Positions 1 to 7,023 are shown, counted from the stretch's first letter. The stretch: 13,466 nucleotides of DNA from Methanoregula sp. UBA276 (GCA_002508495.1 DANA01000001.1:3870-17335), one strand, 5' to 3'. Notes: generated by a model from the letters alone, not told the origin. Program-made: numbers and translations.

Positions 1-284
1 CCGGGCGGGATCTCGGTCATCCCTGCGTCCTGGATAAGCGAGTGGGAGATCCCGGCCTGCTCGGCAAGAAATTTCAGTTCATACAGGGTCCGCTCATCGT
101 TTGCCTTCAGGACAACCTTCTTCTGTCCTTCAGAGAGCCATGCCTTCTGGAGGGACTTGTCGGCCCCGTTGTAGGCCCCGATGGCGGCGTGACCTGCCTG
201 GGCACAGCGCTTGCCGCAACTCATCTTGACATCGTTACGAATGATCAGGCACTGTTTATAGCGAAAAGAGGGTTCGGACCCCAT
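1..284 (-). CDS. pth2: Peptidyl-tRNA hydrolase, archaeal/eukaryotic type (Pth2), 3' truncated by window edge
   Basis: Pth2 releases the peptide from peptidyl-tRNAs that drop off the ribosome, so that the tRNA can be reused; it is cytosolic and unrelated to bacterial Pth. On the minus strand the frame from ATG at 284 gives 94 codons and runs off the window at base 1. After a short N-terminus it reads YKQCLIIRNDVKMSCGK, then RCAQAGHAAIGAY, the Pth2 signature (R-N-D-V-K-M-x-x-G-K ... A-Q-x-x-H-A). Further on come LSEGQKKVVLKANDE, LYELKFLAEQAGI and LIQDAGMTEIPPG, all typical of the family. Known archaeal Pth2 proteins are about 115-120 aa, so only some 20 C-terminal residues are missing. No clear Shine-Dalgarno site precedes the ATG; an internal start nearer the Y-K-Q motif is not available as ATG. 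It diverges from the methyltransferase at 429. Confidence 0.95.
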   Translation of the reverse strand, partial: MGSEPSFRYKQCLIIRNDVKMSCGKRCAQAGHAAIGAYNGADKSLQKAWLSEGQKKVVLKANDERTLYELKFLAEQAGISHSLIQDAGMTEIPP

Positions 285-310
285 GGTGATTATTCTTGGT
301 CGCCGAACCG

Positions 311-340
311 TCAAATACCTATACCCGCGCTGATTAAATT
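311..340 (-). promoter_or_regulatory. Candidate TATA region for pth2 in the divergent pth2/methyltransferase spacer
   Basis: The 144-base spacer between the two divergent genes holds two AT-rich minus-strand stretches: AATTTAATCA (340-331) and TATAGGTATTTGA (323-311). Either could place a transcription start 20-50 bases before the pth2 ATG at 284. The first is close to symmetric (TGATTAAATT on the plus strand), so it might serve either direction. Choice of box is a guess from spacing. Confidence 0.35.
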
Positions 341-410
341 CCCGTCCCCTATGGAGTTTTTGTGGGGCGGGGATAATCATAAACCACTGCGCTCCCGTAC
401 CTGAAGGTGC

Positions 411-418
411 GGAGGACC
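411..418 (+). promoter_or_regulatory. Strong Shine-Dalgarno site deciding the methyltransferase start
   Basis: GGAGGACC sits 10 bases before the ATG at 429 and matches the anti-Shine-Dalgarno end of archaeal 16S rRNA. It is one of the best such sites in the window, where many genes seem to have weak sites or almost no leader. Confidence 0.7.
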
Positions 419-428
419 AAATCCAGCA

Positions 429-1199
429 ATGACGGGGAAGGGAGCGGTACAGGATCATTACGACACGCTGCTCGCCCGGCACTATGTCTGGATGATGGGG
501 GGCTGGGATCGTACCATAGCCCAATACCACCGGTTCTTTTCCGATCATGCGATCCGGCCGGCCGGCAACGGGATCGCCCTTGACCTTGGCGCCGGGTGCG
601 GGTTTGGATCCCTTGCACTTTCCGGTGCAGGATTCCGCGTCGTTTCTGTCGATCTCTCCCAAACTATGCTGGATATCCTGGAACAGGTGGCGACAAACCT
701 GCCGGTCACGACGGTACATTCAGATATCCTTGATTTTATGGCCGGGTGCAGGGATGAGCCGGAGCTTATCGCCTGCCTGGGAGATACGCTCACCCACCTG
801 CCGGATACTGGATCGGTCAAAAGACTGGTGCACCAGTGTTCCCGCACCCTGAATAAGGGCGGGACGTTCATCATCTCATTCCGGGACTCCTCCAAAGAAC
901 CGGCAGGATCAACAGCGGTTATTCCGGTACAGCGGGATGCAGACCGGATCTTCTTCTGCCGGCTGGATTACCAGGATGACCGGATCCGGGTAACCGATAT
1001 CCTCTACACCCGCGAGTCCGGGCAATGGGAGCGGGTGTCCGGCACCTATCCCAAACTCCGGATCCCCCCGCACGTGGTATCGGGAATGCTGGTTCGTGAA
1101 GGATTCCAGGTCCGCACCCGAACGGTTCACGACGGGATGGTCACCCTCATTGGAAAAAAGGCCCTGAACGACCGGCCGGTTGTTATAACCAGCCGGTGA
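429..1199 (+). CDS. Class I SAM-dependent methyltransferase, substrate unknown
   Basis: A 256-aa protein with a Rossmann-type methyltransferase fold. Motif I, LDLGAGCGFGS, lies at residues 51-61 and binds SAM; strand 2 ends in VVSVDLS (71-77) with acidic D75, which would contact the SAM ribose; HSDIL (98-101) is the usual adenine-side acidic position; LIACLGDTLTHLPD (113-126) matches the motif IV region, and LNKGGTFIISF (141-151) the motif VI strand. This is the Methyltransf_11/25 type of small-molecule methyltransferase; the C-terminal 100 residues form a mixed strand region seen in such enzymes and do not name a substrate. The start is supported by a strong Shine-Dalgarno GGAGGACC at 411-418, about 10 bases before the ATG. 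Its 3' end overlaps the 3' end of the convergent prenyltransferase gene by 17 bases. No evidence ties it to one pathway. Confidence 0.88.
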   Translation: MTGKGAVQDHYDTLLARHYVWMMGGWDRTIAQYHRFFSDHAIRPAGNGIALDLGAGCGFGSLALSGAGFRVVSVDLSQTMLDILEQVATNLPVTTVHSDILDFMAGCRDEPELIACLGDTLTHLPDTGSVKRLVHQCSRTLNKGGTFIISFRDSSKEPAGSTAVIPVQRDADRIFFCRLDYQDDRIRVTDILYTRESGQWERVSGTYPKLRIPPHVVSGMLVREGFQVRTRTVHDGMVTLIGKKALNDRPVVITSR

Positions 1200-2061
1200 T
1201 GCGCCCCAGACCATAGACGATGAGCATAAAAAGAGCGAGCAGGATGGCACGGGTGTTGATGGTATCAACAAACCGGTCGCGATATCCTGCATCCTGCATG
1301 GCTTTGATGACCGGGTTGATGAGGAAGGCACCAAACGGCACAAACGGCAGGAGCCAGAGGAAACCGGGTTCATAGAGAGCGAAGAGGGGGATTGCCCCGA
1401 GTGCCGCAACAAGGAGGCCGATTGTCAGGAGAAATGCCGGGCGTTCCCCGATCACGACAACCGTATTATTCCGGACATGCCGGTCCTTCTCCAAATCCCG
1501 GATCTCGTTGCCCAGTTCCCCGACGGCGCCGAATATCCCCAGGAGTACCACGAAGACTACCCCGGTAGGGTCGAGGGGCCGGAACAGCACATACCCAAGC
1601 CAGCCATAGAGCGCGGGGAAGAGCGCATGGTAGACGAGATCCAGTCCGGCGATGTTCTTGACCTCGATCCCGAACGAGTACGTGATGAAAACAAAGAGCA
1701 CGGCAAGTTCGAGCCCCAGCAGGTGGACGGGGAGGATGGCCATGCAGGCAACGGATGCTGCCAGCAGGAGCGCACTCACGATCATTGCAGTCCGGCAGTT
1801 CAGGGAACCGTCGGCAAGCGGGTTACGGGGCTTGTGCGACCGCGCATCAAGGGCGATATCCGAGATATCGTTGATGACAAAACCAAATGCTGAAGACGCG
1901 GCAATAAAGACGAGGAGTATCCCGAGAGGAAAGCCCGGCGATCCATGCGCGAGCAGTGCTCCAAAAAGCCCGGCGAAGATGAACAGGACGCCATAGGCCT
2001 CAAACCGGATCAGTCGTCGTATCGGGTGGCGCTCCGCCACCGCAGCAGGCATTTCCCCCAT
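1183..2061 (-). CDS. UbiA-family prenyltransferase (integral membrane)
   Basis: UbiA enzymes join a polyprenyl diphosphate to an acceptor inside the membrane. With the start used here (292 aa), the first aspartate-rich motif is NDISDIALD (64-72) followed by KPRNPLADG, and the second is NEIRDLEKD (185-193). Both are the Mg2+-diphosphate binding motifs of the family. About eight or nine hydrophobic helices fill the rest, as expected. The first motif and its R-N-P-L-A-D-G tail differ from the N-D-Y-F-D type seen in archaeal DGGGP synthase, so a different acceptor (quinone-like, pigment-like or sugar) is possible. The open frame extends to a TTG at 2154. However, codons upstream of about 2070 are AT-rich at third positions, unlike the body, and a TATA-like GCATAAATTCCC at 2094-2083 points to a start at ATG 2070, 2061 or 2052. 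Normal UbiA length (280-300 aa) agrees. Confidence 0.9.
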   Translation of the reverse strand: MGEMPAAVAERHPIRRLIRFEAYGVLFIFAGLFGALLAHGSPGFPLGILLVFIAASSAFGFVINDISDIALDARSHKPRNPLADGSLNCRTAMIVSALLLAASVACMAILPVHLLGLELAVLFVFITYSFGIEVKNIAGLDLVYHALFPALYGWLGYVLFRPLDPTGVVFVVLLGIFGAVGELGNEIRDLEKDRHVRNNTVVVIGERPAFLLTIGLLVAALGAIPLFALYEPGFLWLLPFVPFGAFLINPVIKAMQDAGYRDRFVDTINTRAILLALFMLIVYGLGRITGWL

Positions 2062-2082
2062 GCGATACATAAAATCGCCGTA

Positions 2083-2094
2083 AGGGAATTTATG
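2083..2094 (-). promoter_or_regulatory. Candidate TATA box for the UbiA-family gene
   Basis: The minus strand reads GCATAAATTCCC here. A transcript starting about 25 bases downstream would begin near 2063, giving a leaderless or nearly leaderless message for the ATG codons at 2061 or 2052. If the real start is further upstream (2097 or TTG 2154), this would instead be coding sequence. Confidence 0.35.
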
Positions 2095-2193
2095 CATTCG
2101 CCAGAACAACCGGCGATATTGTCGTGAAGATTGGTACAAAGCCGAATCATTCAAAAACCCATCCGGCGAGATACTATCATACCGGAGTGATGG

Positions 2194-3282
2194 ATGGCAC
2201 GCGTACTGGTCTCACCGCTGAACTGGGGTCTTGGTCATGCAACAAGGGACATACCCCTGATACAGAAACTCCTGGCAGAGGGACACGACGTGACCATTGC
2301 CGCGTCCGGCAATGCCCTTGCAGCACTCCGCCAGCATTTTCCGGACTGCGGGGCAATCGATCTTCCGGATTACCCGGCCCCGTACAGCAACACCCGCTTC
2401 TTCCTGCCGCACTTCCTTGTATCTCTCCCGTTCATGCTCAGGGCAGTTGCGGATGAACGCAAAAACATTGCATCCATCCTTTCGCAGGAAAAATTCAACC
2501 TGATCATCAGCGACAACCGGCTTGGGGTCTATTCTGAAGATATCCCCTCGCTCTTCATCACCCACCAGCTCCATTACCACCTGCCGCTCATTGCCTGGCC
2601 CGGTGAACTTGCTGCCATCTGGCTCAACGGGTTTTTGCACAGCAGGTTCCGGCAGGTGATTGTGCCGGACAACCCGCCCGGTCTGCTTGCACTGGCCGGA
2701 AAGCTCTCCCGCGCTGACAGCGAACCGACCCGATCACGGGTATACTATGCCGGGATCCTCACGAGCACAAGACGACAAAATATCCCCCGGGACCTCGACT
2801 ATCTCGTCCTCATTTCCGGCCCCGAACCCCAGCGAACCCGGCTTGAGAAGATCCTCCTGCCCCGGATCCGGGAACTTGACGGGACGTCCATGGTCCTGCT
2901 CGGGAGCCCGAATGGGAATAAAACCCGGACCGTCTCGGACCAGTGCACCGTTATCCCCTACGCGACAACGGAAGAGAAAGAACGCCTGATGAACCGGGCA
3001 CGGTTCATTGTCTGCCGGTCCGGCTATACGTCCATGATGGAACTTGCCGAGCTCCGCAAGCACCACGCCCTGCTCATCCCCACCCCGGGGCAGACCGAAC
3101 AGGAGTATCTTTCGTGGTATTACCGCAAGCGCGGCTGGTTTTATTCAATTGGGCAGCACCAGCTCGATCTCAGATGCGATATTGAGAAGGCAGGGTCGGG
3201 CACCGGATTTCCATCCATGCCCGGCACGGAAGAGAATGTCAAGAGGCTGTATGACAACGTGCTCGCGGGGTACCTTGAATGA
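2194..3282 (+). CDS. MurG-like (GT28-type) glycosyltransferase
   Basis: A 362-aa GT-B fold glycosyltransferase of the group that transfers a sugar from a nucleotide sugar, often to a lipid-linked acceptor at the inner face of the membrane. The N-terminal domain opens with VLVSPLNWGLGHATRD (4-19), whose G-x-G-H (12-15) is the acceptor-side loop seen in MurG and its relatives. The C-terminal domain has CRSGYTSMMELAEL (274-287) and then IPTPGQTEQEYL (295-306), matching the MurG-type donor-binding segment with its G-x-x-S/T and T-x-x-Q-E pattern. Archaea lack murein, so the MurG label means fold and not substrate; MJ1255-type archaeal homologues are the likely closest group. GGAGTGA at 2184-2190 is a good ribosome site for the ATG at 2194; the earlier ATG at 2190 is in another frame. 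It diverges from the UbiA-family gene, suggesting, but not proving, a joint role in lipid or glycan building. Confidence 0.87.
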   Translation: MARVLVSPLNWGLGHATRDIPLIQKLLAEGHDVTIAASGNALAALRQHFPDCGAIDLPDYPAPYSNTRFFLPHFLVSLPFMLRAVADERKNIASILSQEKFNLIISDNRLGVYSEDIPSLFITHQLHYHLPLIAWPGELAAIWLNGFLHSRFRQVIVPDNPPGLLALAGKLSRADSEPTRSRVYYAGILTSTRRQNIPRDLDYLVLISGPEPQRTRLEKILLPRIRELDGTSMVLLGSPNGNKTRTVSDQCTVIPYATTEEKERLMNRARFIVCRSGYTSMMELAELRKHHALLIPTPGQTEQEYLSWYYRKRGWFYSIGQHQLDLRCDIEKAGSGTGFPSMPGTEENVKRLYDNVLAGYLE

Positions 3283-3307
3283 ATTCCACGGGCGGGAAGT
3301 GCAGGTG

Positions 3308-3330
3308 CAGAGTGCTGACAGCAAACTCTG
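3308..3330 (+). other. Hairpin between glycosyltransferase and small membrane protein gene
   Basis: CAGAGTGCT (3308-3316) pairs with AGC and ACTCTG (3320-3330), giving a 9-bp stem interrupted by a two-base AA bulge, with a three-base loop. No oligo-T run follows, so it is not a typical archaeal terminator; it may be a processing or attenuating structure. It ends five bases before the Shine-Dalgarno site of the next gene. Confidence 0.4.
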
Positions 3331-3345
3331 ATATGGGGGATATCC

Positions 3346-3564
3346 ATGGATAAACTGGTTGCTGTCGGGACAGCTGCCATCATCGCTCTCGTACTCGCAG
3401 GACTGCTGGTGCTGGGTGGAGTTGTCCTGGCATTTAACCTGCTCCTGACTGCCGGGGTAACGGGCGACTGGTCTTCTCTCATCCGCATTCTTCCCATGGC
3501 AATCCTTCTCGTCACAGGATACCTGGGCATCGGCCTCTGGCTGCGGAAGGCCGGGTATACCTGA
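3346..3564 (+). CDS. Small two-helix membrane protein, function unknown
   Basis: A 72-aa hydrophobic protein that I do not recognise. Residues about 5-33 form one long hydrophobic helix rich in A, L, V and G, then comes a short polar turn (TAGVTGDWSSL, about 35-45) and a second helix at about 47-66 ending in the basic tail LRKAGYT. It is probably a helical hairpin in the cytoplasmic membrane. It is believable as a gene because a strong ribosome site, GGGGGAT (3335-3341), lies five bases before the ATG and its codon use is GC-rich at third positions like its neighbours. It follows the glycosyltransferase by 63 bases on the same strand, so the two may share a transcript, and precedes the Ca2+ ATPase by 109 bases. 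No function can be read from the sequence. Confidence 0.68.
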   Translation: MDKLVAVGTAAIIALVLAGLLVLGGVVLAFNLLLTAGVTGDWSSLIRILPMAILLVTGYLGIGLWLRKAGYT

Positions 3565-3604
3565 CCTGCGACAGGATAATCCATGAAACGAAAAATGAAC
3601 GGGC

Positions 3605-3618
3605 GCAATACCTATTGC
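3605..3618. promoter_or_regulatory. Perfect inverted repeat upstream of the Ca2+ ATPase (operator candidate)
   Basis: GCAATA CC TATTGC is a 14-base inverted repeat with perfect 6-base arms. It sits 56 bases before the ATPase ATG and just upstream of the TATA-like ACATATCCTATCC (about 3622-3634). That is where an archaeal activator or repressor operator would overlap the BRE region. No partner regulator gene is adjacent. Confidence 0.4.
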
Positions 3619-3673
3619 CAGACATATCCTATCCGATAAGAACAGCAGCAATCGGCATACCTCCGCTACAAGA

Positions 3674-6259
3674 ATGCAGGACACCACCATGATCCCCTTT
3701 GAAGAGATAACAACCCTCACCAGTGAAAACGGGCTCCCGTCGTCCCGCGTTGAAGAGATGCGCGTTCGCTATGGCGCCAACGCCATGACCCCCCCGGTCC
3801 GGGAACCGCTCTGGAAACAGTACCTCCAGAAATTTGATGATCCGATCATAAAGATCCTGCTCCTTGCCGTCGCGGTCTCTACCGCTGTTGCCCTCATCCA
3901 GGGGAACGGCCTGTTAGATACCATCGGGATCATCGTCGCGGTCCTCCTTGCAACAGGATTAGCCTTCATCAACGAGTACCGGAGCAGTCGTGAGTTCGAT
4001 GTTCTCAACGCGCACCGCGACGAGATGGCGGTCAAGGTGATACGCGATGGCGCGGCAATGGCTGTACCCTCCCGCGACATCGTGGTTGGCGACCTCGTCC
4101 TGCTCGAAGCGGGCGATGCCGTCCCTGCTGACGGGTGGGTCTTTGCTTCCGATAACCTCAATGCCGACGAATCGGCATTTACCGGGGAGACGGAACCTGC
4201 CCTCAAGGGTGTTGGGGAACGGGCCCTCAAAGGAACGTTCATTACCGCCGGGAAGGGCAGGATGTACGCCGCTGCAGTCGGGGATTTTGCCCAGATGGGC
4301 ATCATTGCCGCGTCGCTTGGGATCGATCACGAGACCAAGACCCCGCTCGAGCAGAAACTCGAAGACCTTGCCCACCTCATCAGCCGGTTCGGGTACGCGA
4401 TGGCGGTCCTTATTCTCGGCACATTCCTGGTGCGTGGTTTTTTCATCGGGGAGATCAACGGGCTGAACATCGAGACCGCGGGAAGCATCCTCCATTATGT
4501 CATGCTTGCGGTCGTCATCATCGTAGCCGCAGTCCCGGAAGGGCTTCCCATGAGCGTTGCCCTCTCATTATCGCTTGCCATGCGCAAGATGACGCGGGCC
4601 AACTGCCTGGTGCGGCGCCTTATAGCGTGTGAGACAATCGGTTCGGCAACCACTATCTGCACGGACAAGACCGGCACCCTCACGAAAAACCAGATGGAGG
4701 TGGTTGCATCGCCGGGGGGCAAGCCGGTCATGGAAGACGGGGTCCCTTCAAATTCTGCCGCATGGATTACCCTGAACGCTGCGGTCAACGGGACAGCACA
4801 CCTTGAAGAGCGCGAAGGCAGGGTAATTGTTATCGGCAACTCGACTGAAGGGGCGCTGCTCCGCTGGCTCCGCGAGCACAGCTACGATTACCGGCAAATC
4901 CGCGCGGAGACAACGGTGCTGCGGCAGTACCTGTTCGACGGTACCCGAAAACGCATGTCGACCGTTGTCAGTCTTGGCGGTAAAGAATACCTCCTGGTAA
5001 AAGGCGCACCGGAGATCCTGGCCGGGCTCTGTGTGACCGGGCCCGATCTTGCCGGGGTCAGCGAACTTGCCTCGCGGGCCATGCGTACGCTCGCCTTTGC
5101 CCACAAGGAGATTACTGACGAGAACGAGGAGGAATCCGCGCTCATCTGGGACGGCTATGTCGGCATCCGCGACCATTTGCGGGAGAACATCCCGGAGTCC
5201 GTTGCGACCTGCCAGCAGGCAGGGATCACGGTACGGATGGTCACGGGGGACAACCCGGAGACTGCCCGGGCCATTGCCCGTGAGGCGGGGATCCTGCAGG
5301 GCGGCACCGTCGTCACCGGCGCGGCGTTCCGCTCGCTCAGTTTCGAAGAACAGGTGGGCGCTGCGCAAAACCTCGACGTGATGGCGCGGGCTGAACCCAT
5401 GGACAAGCTCCTCCTGGTACAAGCGCTCCAGAAAAACGGGGCAGTTGTCGCGGTCACGGGTGACGGGACAAACGATGCCCCCGCCCTGAAACATGCCGAT
5501 GTCGGCATGGCAATGGGAATTGCCGGGACCGAAGTGGCGCGGGAGGCAAGCGACATCATCCTGCTCGATGACTCTTTTGCATCCATCACGAGTGCAGTCT
5601 GGTGGGGCCGGTCCCTTTTTGAGAACATCCAGCGCTTCATCCTCTTCCAGCTGACCATCAACTTCAGCGCAGTCCTGCTCATCTTCCTTGCAACCATCCT
5701 CGGGTATCCCGAACCGTTCACCATCATCCAGATCCTCTGGATCAACATCATCATGGACACCCTCGCCGCATTCGCGCTCTGTTCCGAGGCCCCGCATAGC
5801 GGGCTGATGAAGCGCCGGCCGGTGCCGCAGGACGCAAAGATCATTACACCGTTTATGTGGGCATCCATCCTGGTGACCGGGGCGGTCTTCATCATCGGGG
5901 GACTTCTCCAGTTGATGACCGGTTTTATCGGGGGGAATACACCTGAAGAGATCGCCACGGTGTTCTTCTCGGCCTTCATTATCGCCGCGGTCTGGAACGG
6001 GATCAACTGCCGGGCGCTTGACGGCCGGATGCCCCCGTTCTTCTCGGGCAACCCGACGTTTTTCATCGTCATGGGACTGGTGGTCCTCGTCCAGATCGCG
6101 ATCGTCCAGTTGGGAGGGGTAATTTTTAACACGGTCCCGCTTTCCCTGGAAGTCTGGGCACGGATCATCGTACTCACCTCCCCGATCCTCCTTATCGGGT
6201 TCCTGCTCCGGACCGCGTACCGCCGCACCATCACCAATCCTTCTGCAAACGCCCCGTAA
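3674..6259 (+). CDS. Calcium-transporting P-type ATPase, PMCA type (P2B-like)
   Basis: An 861-aa, full-length ion pump that uses ATP to move Ca2+ out across the membrane. The N-terminal cation-ATPase domain covers about residues 7-70. The actuator-domain dephosphorylation motif TGET is at 170-173. Helix M4 has PEGLP (288-292), whose E289 is a Ca2+ ligand position. ACETIGSATTIC and DKTGTLTKNQM follow, with phosphorylated D331. The nucleotide domain has KGAPE (443-447), and the P domain TGDN (524-527) and GDGTNDAPALK (596-606). Helix M6 carries N691 and D695 in NIIMDT, the Ca2+-site pair. The wording around the phosphorylation site (LVRRLIACETIGSAT) is closer to PMCA than to SERCA. Ten membrane helices can be placed; no calmodulin-binding tail is present. 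ATG 3674 has no clear ribosome site; ATG 3689 (residue 6) is a near alternative. Ca2+ specificity is inferred from motifs; Mn2+ cannot be excluded. Confidence 0.96.
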   Translation: MQDTTMIPFEEITTLTSENGLPSSRVEEMRVRYGANAMTPPVREPLWKQYLQKFDDPIIKILLLAVAVSTAVALIQGNGLLDTIGIIVAVLLATGLAFINEYRSSREFDVLNAHRDEMAVKVIRDGAAMAVPSRDIVVGDLVLLEAGDAVPADGWVFASDNLNADESAFTGETEPALKGVGERALKGTFITAGKGRMYAAAVGDFAQMGIIAASLGIDHETKTPLEQKLEDLAHLISRFGYAMAVLILGTFLVRGFFIGEINGLNIETAGSILHYVMLAVVIIVAAVPEGLPMSVALSLSLAMRKMTRANCLVRRLIACETIGSATTICTDKTGTLTKNQMEVVASPGGKPVMEDGVPSNSAAWITLNAAVNGTAHLEEREGRVIVIGNSTEGALLRWLREHSYDYRQIRAETTVLRQYLFDGTRKRMSTVVSLGGKEYLLVKGAPEILAGLCVTGPDLAGVSELASRAMRTLAFAHKEITDENEEESALIWDGYVGIRDHLRENIPESVATCQQAGITVRMVTGDNPETARAIAREAGILQGGTVVTGAAFRSLSFEEQVGAAQNLDVMARAEPMDKLLLVQALQKNGAVVAVTGDGTNDAPALKHADVGMAMGIAGTEVAREASDIILLDDSFASITSAVWWGRSLFENIQRFILFQLTINFSAVLLIFLATILGYPEPFTIIQILWINIIMDTLAAFALCSEAPHSGLMKRRPVPQDAKIITPFMWASILVTGAVFIIGGLLQLMTGFIGGNTPEEIATVFFSAFIIAAVWNGINCRALDGRMPPFFSGNPTFFIVMGLVVLVQIAIVQLGGVIFNTVPLSLEVWARIIVLTSPILLIGFLLRTAYRRTITNPSANAP

Positions 6260-6316
6260 GAACGAGAAGATGCACGAAAAAACACGGGACCGGTCCGGCA
6301 GTACCCAATGCCCACC

Positions 6317-6329
6317 GGATAATTTATCC
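6317..6329. promoter_or_regulatory. Palindrome overlapping the probable TATA box of dedA
   Basis: GGATAATTTATCC is a perfect 13-base palindrome with a single central base. Its middle is the best TATA-like stretch before the DedA gene. A start about 25 bases downstream of its centre would fall near 6349, leaving a leader of only about six bases before ATG 6355. A protein bound here would block TBP, so it is a natural repressor site. A wider repeat, CCGGAT (6315-6320) and ATCCGG (6330-6335), encloses it. Confidence 0.5.
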
Positions 6330-6354
6330 ATCCGGGGGACATAAATAACCGGAA

Positions 6355-7023
6355 ATGGAATTGTTTTTTACCGTCCTCGATTTCGCACTTCATTTTGATC
6401 ATTACCTGCCGGAGATCATTGCAACGTATGGTTTCTGGACCTACCTGATCCTGTTTGGCATCATCTTCTGCGAGACCGGCCTCGTGATCATGCCGTACCT
6501 GCCGGGCGACTCGCTCCTCTTTGTCGCCGGCGCCCTTGCCGGTGCCGGATATCTGAACGTCGAAATCCTGCTCGTGGCGCTCGTTGCCGCGGCAGTGCTG
6601 GGAGATTCTCTCAACTACTGGATCGGCCATACGCTCGGCATGAAAGTTCTGGAGAAGAACTATTCACTCATCAAACGCGAGCACCTTGAAACAACGGAGG
6701 ACTATTTCTGCCGGTACGGGGGCCTGACCATCGTCATCGCCCGGTTCGTCCCGTTCATCAGGACATTTGCCCCGTTCCTTGCCGGGGTCGGGAAGATGCC
6801 CTATGGCATGTTCATCCTGTATAACATTACCGGCGCAGTTCTGTGGATCCTCGTGTTTACCCTTGCCGGGTTCTTTTTCGGGAGTATCCCCCTTGTCAAG
6901 GAGAATTTCGGCATCATCATCTATGCCATCATCGGCATCTCCTTGATTGTAGTCGGATCGATTGTCCTGAATGTCATCAGATCGGTACGAGTGAAGACGA
7001 GCACACAACCAGAAGAAGAATAA
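6355..7023 (+). CDS. DedA-family membrane protein
   Basis: A 222-aa polytopic membrane protein of the DedA (SNARE-associated/VTT) family. Family members are thought to be proton-driven transporters, and some flip polyprenyl phosphate carriers back across the membrane. The signature FCETGLVIMPYLPGDSLLF lies at 38-56, with E40 and D52, and IARFVPFIRTFAPFLAGVGKM at 128-148, with R130 and R136. As I recall the E. coli YqjA work, the matching residues (E39, D51, R130, R136) are needed for function, so this copy looks active. GDSLNYWIG (83-91), YNITGAVLWI (156-165) and a terminal helix (about 184-207) complete the fold; the tail is short and acidic. Length is normal for the family. The Shine-Dalgarno site is poor, consistent with an almost leaderless message. 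It follows the Ca2+ ATPase by 95 bases with its own promoter-like palindrome. Cargo is unknown. Confidence 0.96.
   Translation: MELFFTVLDFALHFDHYLPEIIATYGFWTYLILFGIIFCETGLVIMPYLPGDSLLFVAGALAGAGYLNVEILLVALVAAAVLGDSLNYWIGHTLGMKVLEKNYSLIKREHLETTEDYFCRYGGLTIVIARFVPFIRTFAPFLAGVGKMPYGMFILYNITGAVLWILVFTLAGFFFGSIPLVKENFGIIIYAIIGISLIVVGSIVLNVIRSVRVKTSTQPEEE

Noticed and set aside
42..404. Plus-strand frame of 120 codons at the left edge
   Set aside because: It lies opposite pth2, which has a clear family signature, and runs through the promoter spacer.
4748..6331. Long open frame (527 codons) on the minus strand opposite the Ca2+ ATPase
   Set aside because: It is antisense to a gene with complete P-type ATPase motifs; its translation is rich in D, R, H and P with no domain and reflects the GC-rich codon pattern of the real gene.
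5155..6630. Second long minus-strand frame (491 codons) spanning the ATPase and dedA genes
   Set aside because: It crosses two well-supported plus-strand genes and the promoter between them, and has biased M/R/S-rich composition typical of an antisense frame.
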